Source of the DNA: Capitella teleta
Taxonomy: Eukaryota > Annelida > Polychaeta > Capitellidae
Direction of reading: 5' to 3'
Assembly (NCBI GenBank): GCA_000328365.1
Contig: KB300985.1
Span: 91,734 to 155,733 of the forward strand
DNA: 64,000 nt
Shown: piece after piece, positions 12,695 through 24,600 of the stretch
Layout of the letters: each line of letters starts with the position of its first letter
Position numbering within the stretch: position 1 is the first letter of the stretch
Made by a program: the position numbers and the translations under genes
Notes under the pieces: generated by a model
What the model saw: the letters and a program-made list of their open reading frames with translations, nothing else
What the model was told of the DNA's origin: nothing
Databases searched by the model: none

Positions 12695-13393
12695 TAGGCT
12701 TGTGCGATATTTTAGATATATCGATATTTTCGATCATTACCCAACTCTATATCGATAATTTTCCTCATCCATTTAAGAATTAAGATAAAAATAAAATCGG
12801 CGTCGCACAAGTATGTTTCTTCAAGGCTCTGAAACACATTTCCATAATAAATTTTAGCCATGAGCTCAATCGTGAATAATTAGTGAGGTTGTTTTGAACT
12901 CAAAGTCCGTACATAGCTGAATGACACAAGTTAATGGATGCACTATGTAAGATTTTACGATTGGCCAAAACGGAAGAATATTGTGAGTTTGGATACCTCT
13001 GCTCACTTGGAAATATTGATGCTTCAATATTTTATCATATTTCACTTTAACTATATTGCCATTCATTTAAAAGGCCAACCTAAGACTTAAGATTCTAGAA
13101 ACACATGGAGAGGTGGCTCAGAGGTATAAAAAATTAAAAACCAAGTTCACTTTTCTTGCAATACATGTATTGAGTACTTGTGCTAAGCCTAAGGTTCATT
13201 TAAGTGTGAACTGCATTTCATGATTTTCATCCCATCGTGACTCAGAGCAATATGTCCATAATAATTTTTCATTGGTATTTTGCATCATACAGCCACTTAC
13301 TACCGCTGAAGTGCTTATCGCGATAATTATCGTTATCACGATAAATTCATGAAAATTATTTTGAGATTTTTGTTTAATTATCGTCCAAGCCTA
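12695..13393. mobile_element. hAT-type non-autonomous DNA transposon (699 bp)
   Basis: The left end is TAGGCTTGTGCGATAT. The inverted right end is TAGGCTTGGACGATAA. A perfect 8-bp duplication, AGTGCATG, flanks it (12687-12694 and 13394-13401). Sub-terminal stretches on both sides are rich in TATCGATA / CGATAA words (12715-12765 and 13316-13383). The interior is AT-rich with no transposase-like frame. Superfamily assignment rests on duplication length and end sequence. Confidence 0.88.
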
Positions 13394-16300
13394 AGTGCAT
13401 GTCAATGAGGTTAATTACTCTGTTTGAAATAAGATTAATTACCATTAAGTCCTTTATATGTTGTGCACTATTTTTTCACTTTGTTTTATGACTTTATTTC
13501 TTGTGTTTTTCTCCACTATATTTGTCGTCTCAATCGTATTTTGCGTGTGGGAAAGCAATCGAAGCATGAGAATGGAATTATTCGTATTGCATAATTATTA
13601 TTATTATGGTAATCGTCCCAGTATGACAGCAGTGCATGTTTATACAGAAATAAAATATTGCTCAATCATATCACAATTAGGTGTCAAAGATTATTCAATC
13701 AAACACCCTTATAATAAGACCTCCATCGATGGGTCAATGACCCTTCTTTTTTAACACGGTATGAAATACAAAATTGCGTACGCTTTGCTGCCCGCACGCT
13801 CTTCACATTAACGCTGCAATATTTAACATGGGTTATAATTGATCATTGGTTTATCAACGCCGATATATTCTATGGCATAACCTGCCCTCGAGGCCCAACC
13901 GTCGACCAGTGTCCACTGCTACGATTGGTCGCAATGTCGGTGAGAGCCGGCTGCAACCGCTGCAGCAGCCACGAATTGAGGTCAACTGCTGAGTTTAGCT
14001 GGGGTCGTCGGTTCGCTCGCACTGCAGCAGCTACTCGCGTGTTCTGGTGTTTTTTTTTTTAGCGTCGTTGTTGTCAATGCAGCAGCGCCACGCATCGCAC
14101 TTGCATCCGCTGCGCTTTTCACTTTGGCTTCATTATCTGTGTCATCATCGATTGATTTTTCATTTTGTGACTGTGTTGGTGACAGGGGAGCTGATTAAGC
14201 CTCATGACCCGGTGGGCATCGTTGTATAATAGCGCGCTTGTGTTCTTAAGGATATGATGACATCATTTCGTGTTTACTCTCACTCTGTGCTTAACATACC
14301 CCGCATGTTGCATGTTGTGTGCTTGATGCGAGTGTTGTGGTTTTGAAGCGATTACCGTTTCGATTCGAGTTCTGCGCAGTTGTGTGAGCAAGTCTTTTTG
14401 TTAATCTATCTTTAAGCTTCAACCCTCTTGGTACGCAGTGTCTTGTGAGGGTTAACCGTGAATACAATATCCTGGCCCGTTTTGTACCAACGTAATGAGT
14501 TTAGGCCTTGTTAGTTTAAATGTGAAGGTCGCTTTAATGTTGTTATTTTCCAAACGACTTTTCTTCGCAGTTACTTCGCTCGCTTGAGATGTAATCTGGG
14601 CCCCAAACTTCGCCTACTCTGCTACATCAATCGTTGCATTGTCGTGCTGCTGTCATTATCTTGATATTATCAGATATATACAGTACATGGCCTATCACCT
14701 GCTCTTGATAAGTTCGACGACCTTGCAGAGAGCCCTGGATGTAATTATATAACTTTTTTTTTTCCGATTTATTTGCAGCTCTTACTAGGCTCACGCACAT
14801 TTATTCAATTTAGATATCCGTATTTTAATTGATAATTTGAATTTGTTTTAGAGAAAAAAATCTTGGCAACTGCTATTTTCGTCCATTTGGATTTATAAGC
14901 ACCATTTCAAGTATGAATATGGGTTTTTTTGTGTGCTCATTTACTAGTAAATTAGTAGCTAATACTAGCCAAATCCAGACTTGAATCTTGGTTTGAAATA
15001 TTTTTTTTTTTTCATTTTAATTTTTCCATTTTTTTCCCCTTCTTCGCAGCTTCATAAACACCTGTAATTGTGAAATTACTACGTTAGTTGCACGATCGGT
15101 CGTGACGTCAGATTATTGCGTACTAGCGTGCAATGAAGTAAGCACATTCGATCACGCCATGGCGCTACCGTTATCTGATCAATATCTATTTCAACAAGAG
15201 TTGAGCGAGTCCCGAGATTTTGTTTTTGTGTGCATCGCAAAATAAAACTTTAATCTTATAATAGCCATCTTCAGGCTGTTTTTGGAACTTTCTAAATTAG
15301 GCTACGAATCTGTTGAGCAGGAACCGTTATATTCACAAAAGACAAACTCCACAGAAGAAGTCATTATAGCAACGAAAGTGGAAGTATATCACCAGCCTAT
15401 TCGGTTTGTTTTCCCTGTTCCCTAACCCCGATAAACCTCCCACTTCCTCCTGGAATCTATTATACTTGTGTTTTTCCCTTCGCTTCCTTTCGTATCATTT
15501 GTCTTCCATCTGCAAGTCTTGTAGTTATGTGGGTCTAAATTAGTTTTTTTTCCTCTCTCTTTTTTTTTTTTTTTTTTTTTTTCGTGCCTGGATGAAGAGC
15601 TCTTTTGTGGTTATGCATTCGAATGCTCCTTCTACAAATGCGGCAAATCGTTTCTCGCTGTTATCGCCGTTGAGTGCGTTTTTTTCTTGGTTATTCCCAC
15701 GCTCATATCTACTGATTGTGATTCATTAATTAACTACCTAATCAATTAACACAACTTGAGTACATGTTTTGATATTGGTACTGTTTGTTGCCAGGCAGAC
15801 TGGTGTAGGTGTACATCATAACTGTATCAATTTGAGTTGATTAAAGTCCTACACTCTCATTAAGTTCAATGAATAATAGATCTTGGGTAGAATTTAGTAA
15901 TTTTAAATACATTTATAATTATATTAATCATTTCCTCGATTTCAGTTTGTTTTGTGGCAAATAACTTTGTGTCCAGGACTAGATGAGCTCCACCTGCAAA
16001 TAACATAACACCAAAGCGTTTGTTTTATTAACTATTACGTAATAATTATACCTGTCGTGAAAGCAAACCCTGACTAATTGTGTGCTGAAATAAACCTTTT
16101 CTCGGTGTTCTGTTAATGGTACTCAAACCGAGGCTGAGACAACATTAATAGCAAACAACTGTTACTATGCAGATAAACATGTCGAAGTTGGTAACCATAG
16201 TAACTAGGATACATTGATTTTCTCTTCAAATAACGCAGGTCAATTCGACCTGGTATGCAGTTAGTGTTTACTAAGAGTATGGCCTCACCTAGCCTAGTGT

Positions 16301-16819
16301 CCGAAATTTGGCGAAAGGAGCCTTCACCTCTCAATTTATCATATTTATGATCATTCAATAATTAATTGAATGTTCGATTTGTGATATTGTTTATTGTTCA
16401 TAGCCCCTATGACCGATGTATTACCACTGCTGAATGGGGATACAGTCATATTGGTGTGCACTGTGATTATGTAACAAGTGTAGCCTCAAGGTCAGTATTC
16501 CCCGAATCCCTCTCTTCCCTGGGGTTCCAGTTCATGACCCGTGACGTCATAGTTCATGACCCCGACAAGAGTCAATGATCGGTGGTCTGTTTGTTTCGCT
16601 TTGAGGGCAATGTTCGATGAGTTGCTTTTTCTTTTTACGTGAATCAGCTCAGCAGATCGATAATTCCCCTCGGTTTTCTATCGAAATTAGCACTTTTGAG
16701 TTGTAATCAGAAATTCCCCTAATTTTCTCATGTATAAGAAGCAGGTTTGAGCTCTTCGCTGTTCAGTGCGCGTCTGATCATTTTGGATGTTCTCGTCGTT
16801 GCTCTGCATATTTCGCGAG
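13394..16819. other. Intergenic; GC/CpG-richer patch at about 13880-14240
   Basis: No confident coding exon. The patch at about 13880-14240 stands out from AT-rich surroundings by its CpG content and CTGCAGCAG-type words and may be a promoter or 5' UTR exon. Sequence near 15110 and 16540 contains TGACGTCA sites. The remainder is AT-rich with T-tracts (for example 15560-15582). Confidence 0.4.
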
Positions 16820-17142
16820 ATGAATAATTCTGCGGTCTTTATCCTCCTGATCAAGCTACTTAACGGCAGGTAAAATGATGAAGCGATTTTCCCTCTCGAC
16901 AAGGTTGCGAAATTAATGTGTATGCGATGCGTACGCTCAGCGGGGAAAAATATATATTTCGAGAACCTGCCGTGGTTCAATCGAGTGCTGGTGCCTGGAT
17001 ATACTGCGCGTGCCTGGGAGTGAATGCTATTGGACACCAAGATGCGACAGTTGAATGCGGGCCGCTTGTAGCTAATTATTTTTACTCATGTCGAATGTGT
17101 AGCTTTACTTATGTCCGCTGTTTCTTGTTTTACAGTGAGGTG

Positions 17143-18639
17143 ATGCTGAGCCGGTCGGTGTCAGTGTCGCTAGACCAGCCGTTCCCTGCCGCTGACAACA
17201 GCCCCCTGCAGCTGCTGCAGCTGGGTGAACACGCGGCTGCCTTGGTTTGCCTGCTGCTATTCATCTTTCACCTTGTGATGTCTTCTGCTCGTCACAAGGG
17301 ATCCAAACCGTCTCGCTCGTCCGCCTGCATGATCCAGCGTCCTGGTCGCTCCAAGCCCCGCTCCATCTCAGTCTCCGCTGACCTCGATTGCCCCGGCAGA
17401 TCGTCAGGGGTCAGCCGGGGAGTGAGCTCCGCTGCGGCGAAACGATCTGCCCTGCAAGATTACCTCCGCCTGTGTGAAGAGCGCAACCGCACCATCTCTG
17501 CCACGGAAGGGGTGGAGTCTTTCCTGCTCAGCTGCAGTCCTATGCTGTCAATGGGCAAGGCTCTGGCCACGCTCAAGCCTCAGCAATTCTTCCCTTTCCA
17601 GCAACTGCCAGCCGACTGCATGCTCAAGATCTTCTCCTTCCTGTCGCCCACTGAGCGGGGCCAGGCCTCTCAGGTGTGCTCTCAATGGCGGGCCCTCATC
17701 AAGAGCGCCTCCCTGTGGAGCAGCGTCGATCTCACGACGTTTCCTCTTTGCACAAAGAAGTCTGCGAGGCACGAGTGCACCGAACTTTGTTACTCGGCGT
17801 ACCGCACACGCATGCGCAAATTCATGAAGTATTTGGTGTCAGTGAAACCAGCGCTGCGCAGTCTGCAGTTTGCGTATGACATTGGTGAATACAAGGACGG
17901 CTGGTTGGAGTGCCTGCAAGCGCTCATCAAGGCATCGCGGTGCCTGGAGTTGGAGGTGGCGCACCTCAACTGGAAGGAGACCCCGATCCGTCCATTCTGG
18001 TCCGAGTCCATCACGTGGTCGACCTCCGACTATAATGAACTGATGCACAGGCACAGGCACAGGCAGAGACTGTTTGTGAACTTCTTTGACCAGTTCACAG
18101 CAGCCGCACCCAACGTGAAGCAGTTGGTTCTTCCGTTCGACTGGTCGCCCCGCTCTCTCAAGGCCCTGACCCGGCTGAAGCGCCTGGAGAATGTGGTACT
18201 CGAGAAGTACTATGTCTTTCAAAGCATGGAGCAGGAGTCTCTGGACACCCTGTTGCGACAGCTGTCCAGCCTACGCCGCCTCATCCTGGAAGTGTGGACC
18301 CCAAGCGGGCGTGGTCTGCTGTTCTTCCACCTGGCAAGCGCGTCATTGGAATATATCGATGTTTCACAGTGTCGTGGGTTTTACGTGGGGAGCGTATCGC
18401 TGCCCAAAGTGACTGTTTTCAAGATCAGCCGGCACCCGTGGAACGGCCCTCTTGTGGTTGCGGACTCCATCACTGTGCCGTGCATTTACGAAGTCCTTTG
18501 CGAGGGCGCGCCAAATCTGCGTCAGCTCAATGAGCACACGCTACGGGCCGATTGGAGGGAATCACCGTATGAGGAACTGGACGTTGTACTGAAGGCGATC
18601 TGTTCGTGCCGTGTGCATAAGTCAGGCTGGGTCATGTAG
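17143..18639 (+). CDS. F-box protein with hydrophobic N-terminal segment
   Basis: A probable substrate-recruiting subunit of an SCF ubiquitin ligase. The body is one exon of 498 codons. The F-box lies at about residues 153-196 (FPFQQLPADCMLKIFSFLSP ... VCSQWRALIKSASLW). It is followed by about 300 residues of Leu-rich irregular repeats without obvious WD or Kelch signatures, ending in SGWVM. This layout recalls FBXO39-like proteins, but I cannot prove orthology. Residues 31-46 (AAALVCLLLFIFHLVM) form a predicted membrane-spanning or strongly hydrophobic stretch, followed by a Ser/Arg-rich basic linker, which is unusual for an F-box protein. An acceptor site (TTTTACAG, ending at 17135) shows an upstream exon exists. 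A candidate at 16820-16869 (ATG to GGCAG|GTAAAA) joins in frame and would add 19 residues, MNNSAVFILLIKLLNGSEV. The start is therefore uncertain. Confidence 0.9.
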   Translation: MLSRSVSVSLDQPFPAADNSPLQLLQLGEHAAALVCLLLFIFHLVMSSARHKGSKPSRSSACMIQRPGRSKPRSISVSADLDCPGRSSGVSRGVSSAAAKRSALQDYLRLCEERNRTISATEGVESFLLSCSPMLSMGKALATLKPQQFFPFQQLPADCMLKIFSFLSPTERGQASQVCSQWRALIKSASLWSSVDLTTFPLCTKKSARHECTELCYSAYRTRMRKFMKYLVSVKPALRSLQFAYDIGEYKDGWLECLQALIKASRCLELEVAHLNWKETPIRPFWSESITWSTSDYNELMHRHRHRQRLFVNFFDQFTAAAPNVKQLVLPFDWSPRSLKALTRLKRLENVVLEKYYVFQSMEQESLDTLLRQLSSLRRLILEVWTPSGRGLLFFHLASASLEYIDVSQCRGFYVGSVSLPKVTVFKISRHPWNGPLVVADSITVPCIYEVLCEGAPNLRQLNEHTLRADWRESPYEELDVVLKAICSCRVHKSGWVM

Positions 18640-21600
18640 CTCTCTTATTCAATCTTATTATTAATGATATGTCCATATTCGTGTTTTGCACACGAAACTG
18701 TTGGTTCTTTCTCTCTCTCTCTCTCTTTATCTCTATATTTTAAAGTTGTTCTTTATTTTCTTTTTTTTCTTTTTTTCTTTTTTCTTCCATCCTAATTATG
18801 GAAATTTTTTTTTCTCTCTTTTTTTTTTCACACAAACAACGCAGAGATGAAAGAAAGAAGAAAAGACAATAATTTGGTTCTCAATCTCTGTTTTTTCTTT
18901 TACTCAAGGCAGGCCCTTAGAAAAGAAATTAAATAATTATTATTAAATTATATTTTTCAAAGTGTCAAAATCCCAAGGAATTTGCTCTTTTTCTATATAA
19001 CATAATATTTTCACTATTTCTATGGCTTTTGTTTTGTTCTTTTCTCGTAGCAGACGCTCATAAATTTTCTCCCCCTTTTTTTCCCTCTTAGCGCATATTT
19101 TTGTCTCTTTCCACTCAGGGTTGTTCAACTACAGAAAACTAAAATAGAATTTGGAATATTTGCTTGGTATCATTTTTCAAGAGATGTGAAAAAAAAAAAA
19201 TGAAAAAAAATGTGTGTCACATTTAGCGGGCATTCTTGTTTTTTATCTCTGAGGAGAAAACAAATTTCTTTTCTTAATGACTTTTTTTTTTTTTTTTAAC
19301 CCCCTTTAAAATAAAAACCTGTTCTGTTGCTTATACTCTTTAGTGCTTCATGTCTTAAATCTCATGTCCAGTCTAAAATAAATAAATTATTTATTTAAAT
19401 ATTCACACTAAACTAACTTGTGGTAGTCATCTAATTTATATATTTTTACTCTTTGTTTAGTTTTCTTTCTTATTTTTCCTCAAAATTTTCCCCTCTCAAC
19501 TGGACTTAATCTTTGGAAATTAATTTAAAAAAAAAAAAAATGTTACAAAAATATTGCTTAATATTATTTTGTTTTAACAAAATTCTACCATGACAACTGC
19601 TTATAATTATTGTTCTTCCCTATCAATTTTTTTTTTCTCTTTTTCTCTTTTTTTTTTTTTTTTTTTTTCTATTTCACTGTCTTTGTGTTGTGCATTTCAT
19701 CAACTTGACTGTCGAAATATAGAAAAGAGAGATTGGTTATGTCATCTTATCATCTTGACTTTTTCTTTTAATTATTTCAATTTTACAGACGGTACAAAAG
19801 GCCTTGTACAATGCACTTCCAAATTCCAATCAACTAACTTGAAAATACGTTACCACAGTACTTCTGTTCATGGAGAAATTTCCCCGGGGCTAAAATTCCT
19901 CCAAATATTTTTTTTTTCTTTGGGGCCTCATTTCTGCAGTTCACTCCACAAGGCTACACGCATAATAATGTTCAATTTCCACAGAATTAAAACCACCATG
20001 GAATTGAGCCAATTCCCACCAGGTACATGGATGCATTGAGCTATATATGACCAACCTCATGTAATAATTCGTTGGCCCTTCTATTTCTCTCAGATGAGCG
20101 TGAGAATGGAGACTATATATATCAGGAGTATAATATACAAACGGAGAAATAATGATTATACAGAGTGTAGAGTTCGCAAGTACCCACTCTACACAAGGAG
20201 CTATTATCGGGTTATGTTTAATCACATTATAATACATAGGTATACAAATATACATTGTACAACACAATTACAATAAAGCAGCACTTCACTTTCATAATAA
20301 CATCAGAATCTGAACACCCAAAGGTCAATAGTCAATACTCATTAATTTTGTCCTTAGCTAAAGAAAGAAATCCTTAATACCGTAGAACAGGAAATTTCCG
20401 CGCACTGCAATTTCCGCGGTTTTATGGCTCAGGCCTTTATTCACGGCATCAATTATTCGCGGTCAAGCTCAGGGTCATACAGTATAATATCACACAGAAA
20501 CATTTCGCTGGCATCTAATTTTCGCGGTCGATCGTGACCGCGAATATAGCGAAAATTTAATGCGGCGCGAAAAGTTCCTGTTCTTCAGTAAAAGTGAGGA
20601 TAGCATACACAATGAGAACCTTCGGTGTGGAGGCCGCCAAGACTTCCGCCTTTGACTTTTTCCCTGTGCTGCGAGGTGCGTTATGATCGCGATATTCACC
20701 TCAGTTAACTAAATTTTTAACTACTTTTAACTCGTTAATTACATGTAATGTCAATTATGATTAATGCCTTGGGACAAATGATTACCATCGGTGCTCAGAA
20801 GGGATTCAGATGTTAGTTACTAGCATACGGAGGTAAAGTATTGCTTTGAATGGCGAAAAAGAATTACTATATTCTCAGATAAAATCGATTGGATAAGTAT
20901 TTTGCTTGGGAAAACCTTTCAATGGAGTTTATTCCGAAATCTTTGCATCAACAATCTCTGCGAGGAGAGGTTGCTAGAACCCAACACAAACAAAGCATTG
21001 CTTGTAATAATACTTCATGTTTGTCCATGCTAAGAAGCTGCTTAGAGTGAGGTGACGATTCTCGTCGATACTTCACAAAAGAGAAAGTTATCAAGACTTG
21101 AACGCTGTTCACATAACGCACGCACGCACACGCTATATTACGTTTGTGCGTTCATTTTTGCGACTGCGTTTGTGCGTGCGGAGAACCCACGCATTCGGAT
21201 GGATCGGTTTGGAAAATTATTTGCGGGCGGCGTGACCTGGCATTGCGTCAAAGAGACTTCTAACATGATGCAACTAAGATCTTGGCATCGTGCCAGGTCC
21301 TCCATACGATCTGTCATCCTGTTGGCGTTCAACATTATCCTTGCTATTTCCACTATCGCATGAGATGGGGTAGCGCTTGGCTGACCACTAAATGCCAGAA
21401 CGCAGATAGAGCCATCCAGAACAGATTCCACCCGACCACAGCATATTAAGACTTCGAAATTATCAATGCATACTTTTCATGGAGGGGCATCACTTCACAA
21501 TGCGTTATTTATTTTTTCTGATTCTCAATGGATGAGCGTGGGGTCAGAAGTCAAAAGAGAAGAAAACCTCAATTGAAATGAATAATGATTTAATTTAAGA

Positions 21601-21651
21601 AGGAACAGCAGAATCAGAAATGGATTTGTAATTACAAATAAACAAATAAAA
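18640..21651. other. Intergenic between convergent genes; T-rich low-complexity sequence
   Basis: From about 18700 to 19930 the plus strand is dominated by T and CT tracts, probably the 3' UTR and flank of the F-box gene. Reading frames there are homopolymer artefacts. A 209-bp transposon lies at 20380-20588. From 20590 to 21500 no gene is recognisable. A minus-strand AATAAA near 21507-21512 could end the importin-11 transcript. Confidence 0.5.
20380..20588. mobile_element. TA-flanked MITE, 209-bp deletion derivative
   Basis: It is bounded by TA dinucleotides (20378-20379 and 20589-20590). The ends are CCGTAGAACAGGAAATTT and, inverted, CTGAAGAACAGGAACTTT. Next to the right end is a hairpin (TTCGCGGTC...GACCGCGAA). 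Both ends match, in inverted orientation, the two ends of the 1.1-kb element at 38100-39211, including the TTATTCGCGG...TCAAGC stretch. TA duplications fit the Tc1/mariner-like group, but superfamily is not proven. No coding capacity. Confidence 0.82.
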
Positions 21652-24600
21652 TCACTGAAGAAAATGTTTGAGCTGTGAGTGCACATCTATGTCAAGTTGA
21701 TTCATCATAATTGCCAACTGTTCTCCTCGGTTCTCTTGAAGCTGCCTCAAGCGATCAATGAGAAATTCTCTCAAATTGTAGCGATGTACTGGGTCCAATC
21801 GGGCTTTCTGTGAATGAGAATGCGGAAGCAATTTATAGAAATGTTAAAATCGGAAGCAATAATTAGTAATGAAAACACGGAAGCAATACTGACTTCTCTT
21901 TTGCGGCGTTCATGCTCCGTATCTAACTCATCCAAAGATTGTGCGTCCGCTTCTCCAAGAACCAAATAGCTATAAGAGAAAAAAATGAAAAAATAAATAA
22001 AAAAGCTGTAAACCGAAAGAAGCGTTATCTCTTACTCTACAAAAGGTCCATCAGCTTCCGAAGTCTTCGATACGTCATGAAGAACTTCAACGCAAACACT
22101 GATCACAGATCCAAAACGCTCGATTACGGCACTGAAATAAACGGGAACATCACGACCAGAAGCAAGAAGTCAACGCAACGCTAACCTGCTGTTCCCGCTG
22201 AGCAGAGTGGCAAACGCCAGCGCGATCAGCTTTTTCCTCTCTGGCTGAATAACGTTGTCCATTTTCTCAACACAAGCGTCGATGAAAGCGCCAAGCACAG
22301 CGTCCACCTGAAAAAAAAAAGAGACGTTGAAGCGCATTGTCAAAAAAGACGCCAACACTCACTGTCGTCTTGGCCTCCTGTGCGTAACGGTCGCAGAATT
22401 CTTGGAAGAACTGAGGGTGGTGAAGAATGAGCCTCATCATGAGAGACATCTGCAGGGCGGCCACCATCGGGTATTCCTGTTCATATCAACAGTTGCTATG
22501 GTAACCAAACAACCAATGAAATAAACTCACGTCTTTTTCGAGGATACTTTTCATCACACCCGGATACATCTGATGAAAAACGCGAGGCCCAGCCTCCGGC
22601 AACAGTCGGATGACCAACTCAACAACCTGTGAAATAAAACTCATCACCTAATAATTCCCACTGATTGATCAATATTTATGAAATTTATGACCCATTTTTA
22701 TGACCGCAATAAATTGTAGAACAGGCTTTCTTCACGAAGCATTTAATTTCCTTGCCTAAGCTAGATCGGGCAAATGACTTGAGTAGCTGATAAACAGCTT
22801 AGAATGATAAAAGGCGGACCTTATAAATGAGGACAATCCCCTCTGACTTGATGTCCGTCATGAGGCTAAGCAGCGAAGACAGCAGGCTCTGAGAGTGCAT
22901 CTGAAAAGCAAACACAATAAACAAAAGCAAATAGAGACAGCAACAATTTTTTCACCTGGAGGAAATCCTCAGGGCCAAGATAGAGGTACGCTTCGATGAT
23001 CTTGATGCACGTTCGGAGGGTCTCACTAGTTCGTTCTGGAGAGTACATATCTTGTAACGCACGATTATTTCTAGAATAACCTTACAAGATGAAGTTTTGC
23101 ACCCAAGTAATTTGCCAGAAAGGATAGAATTAAAAACTCCCCCCTCCCTTACGCTATCAAGACTCATGAATATTCAACCATTTGTTAAAAAATAATTCTT
23201 ATCCTTTTTCTATTAACAACTTTCATAACAAAAATTGCAATCAATTTCCATTACAGACAAATAAAATCATCTTATCTGATCTCATCAATAACGCTGAAAC
23301 ATTTTTCACTGTCACCAAGGATTGCCGACTAACCAATGAGTTGCGGCATGTTTGAGTAAACAGCAAGCAGATCTGTGCTGAGGTGGGGGGCGCAGTGAAG
23401 AACGGTTTGCCAGAGGGTCAATCCATCCTCGCACAAGTAGACGTGAGGCGGCTGGCTGACGTCTGTGCTGACGCGGATCAGAGGCACAAGGAACGACTGC
23501 AGCCCTGCGCTCTCAGCTCCCAGTCCCTGGAGGGAGAGAGGGGGAATGCTGAGACATACAAGCGATCGGCATCCTTACCTGTACAAGGTTAGTGAGGGTG
23601 GTCAGAATGGCGCACCGCAACATGTTGTGGTCTTCCGATTCTTGCCACAACGACGGAAGGTACTGGACGAGTACATGCGCATGAGGACGAACGTGCACGG
23701 ACATGCGCTCAATCAGAAACGACATGACGTGAAGAATTTGCATCTGCAGTCGACAAAAACCAAGAGGTGTAAAGCGTATTGGAGAGGACGAGGGTTGGAT
23801 GTATACCTTGGATTGGCATTCTTGTACGTCTTGTAGGAGCCGGAATAAGCAAGCAAAGTGATCAGGTAAAAACTGAAATTGGATACAAAATGGTGGATAA
23901 TCTCGGATACAAAATGGCGAGGCGTGCACTCACTGGCAGGAACTGTTGTTGCTGGAACTCAAAATCGTCGACAGGTACAAAAAGGTCAAGGTAATAGCTA
24001 TTGATAGGGTCATTAGGGTCATGTCTAAGAGTGGAAATAACTCCAAAAAGGATATCAACTTTGAGAGTTATAGCAGCTTCCATGCGCACAACAAGGTCTT
24101 CGCCGTGTTGCATGAGGGGAAGGAGGCTCTGATACAACAGAGGTCGCATCTCAGCAGACAGCTTCACTCCCACCCAGCAGCCAACCAGCCAAATCACTCG
24201 CCTCCGAAGAATTCGGTAACTGAAGGATAATCAGTTGCCTGGGAACAACGCTTTGTTGCAGCACTCACTGATTCTCCTTTATTTGTAATTCGTTGACAAG
24301 TTGTGATTGGAACCAGTTGTCAAAGTCGATGTCATCGTACAAGTCAAAAGACGACTGTCCAACTGCGCTATACACTGCAGGCAAAAGTAACATTGCTAGT
24401 TGATTTCAGAGATTTCAAAGATTCAAAGATCAATGTTTTGGAGGGGGGGGTGGATATTTATCGGAGCTGAGGACAGTTCAGCTCGAAGTTTGTGCCCCCA
24501 AGTACTGTACTCTAGGGTCATGAAATGGTGACCATGCCTCCTGAGTTACGAATGATGGCCATTTTTCCCTTACATAAGCAACAAGACAGAGTGAGACGCA

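Noticed and set aside
16918-17142. ATG at 16918 as the F-box protein start
   Set aside because: A good splice acceptor at 17135 marks the preceding sequence as intron, and its translation has no protein-like continuity with the rest.
17474-18533. Alternative-frame ORFs within the F-box exon
   Set aside because: Shadow frames of a GC-richer coding exon.
19590-20039. 149-codon plus-strand ORF
   Set aside because: The frame is driven by long T and CT tracts in a 3' flank. No domain and no splice context.
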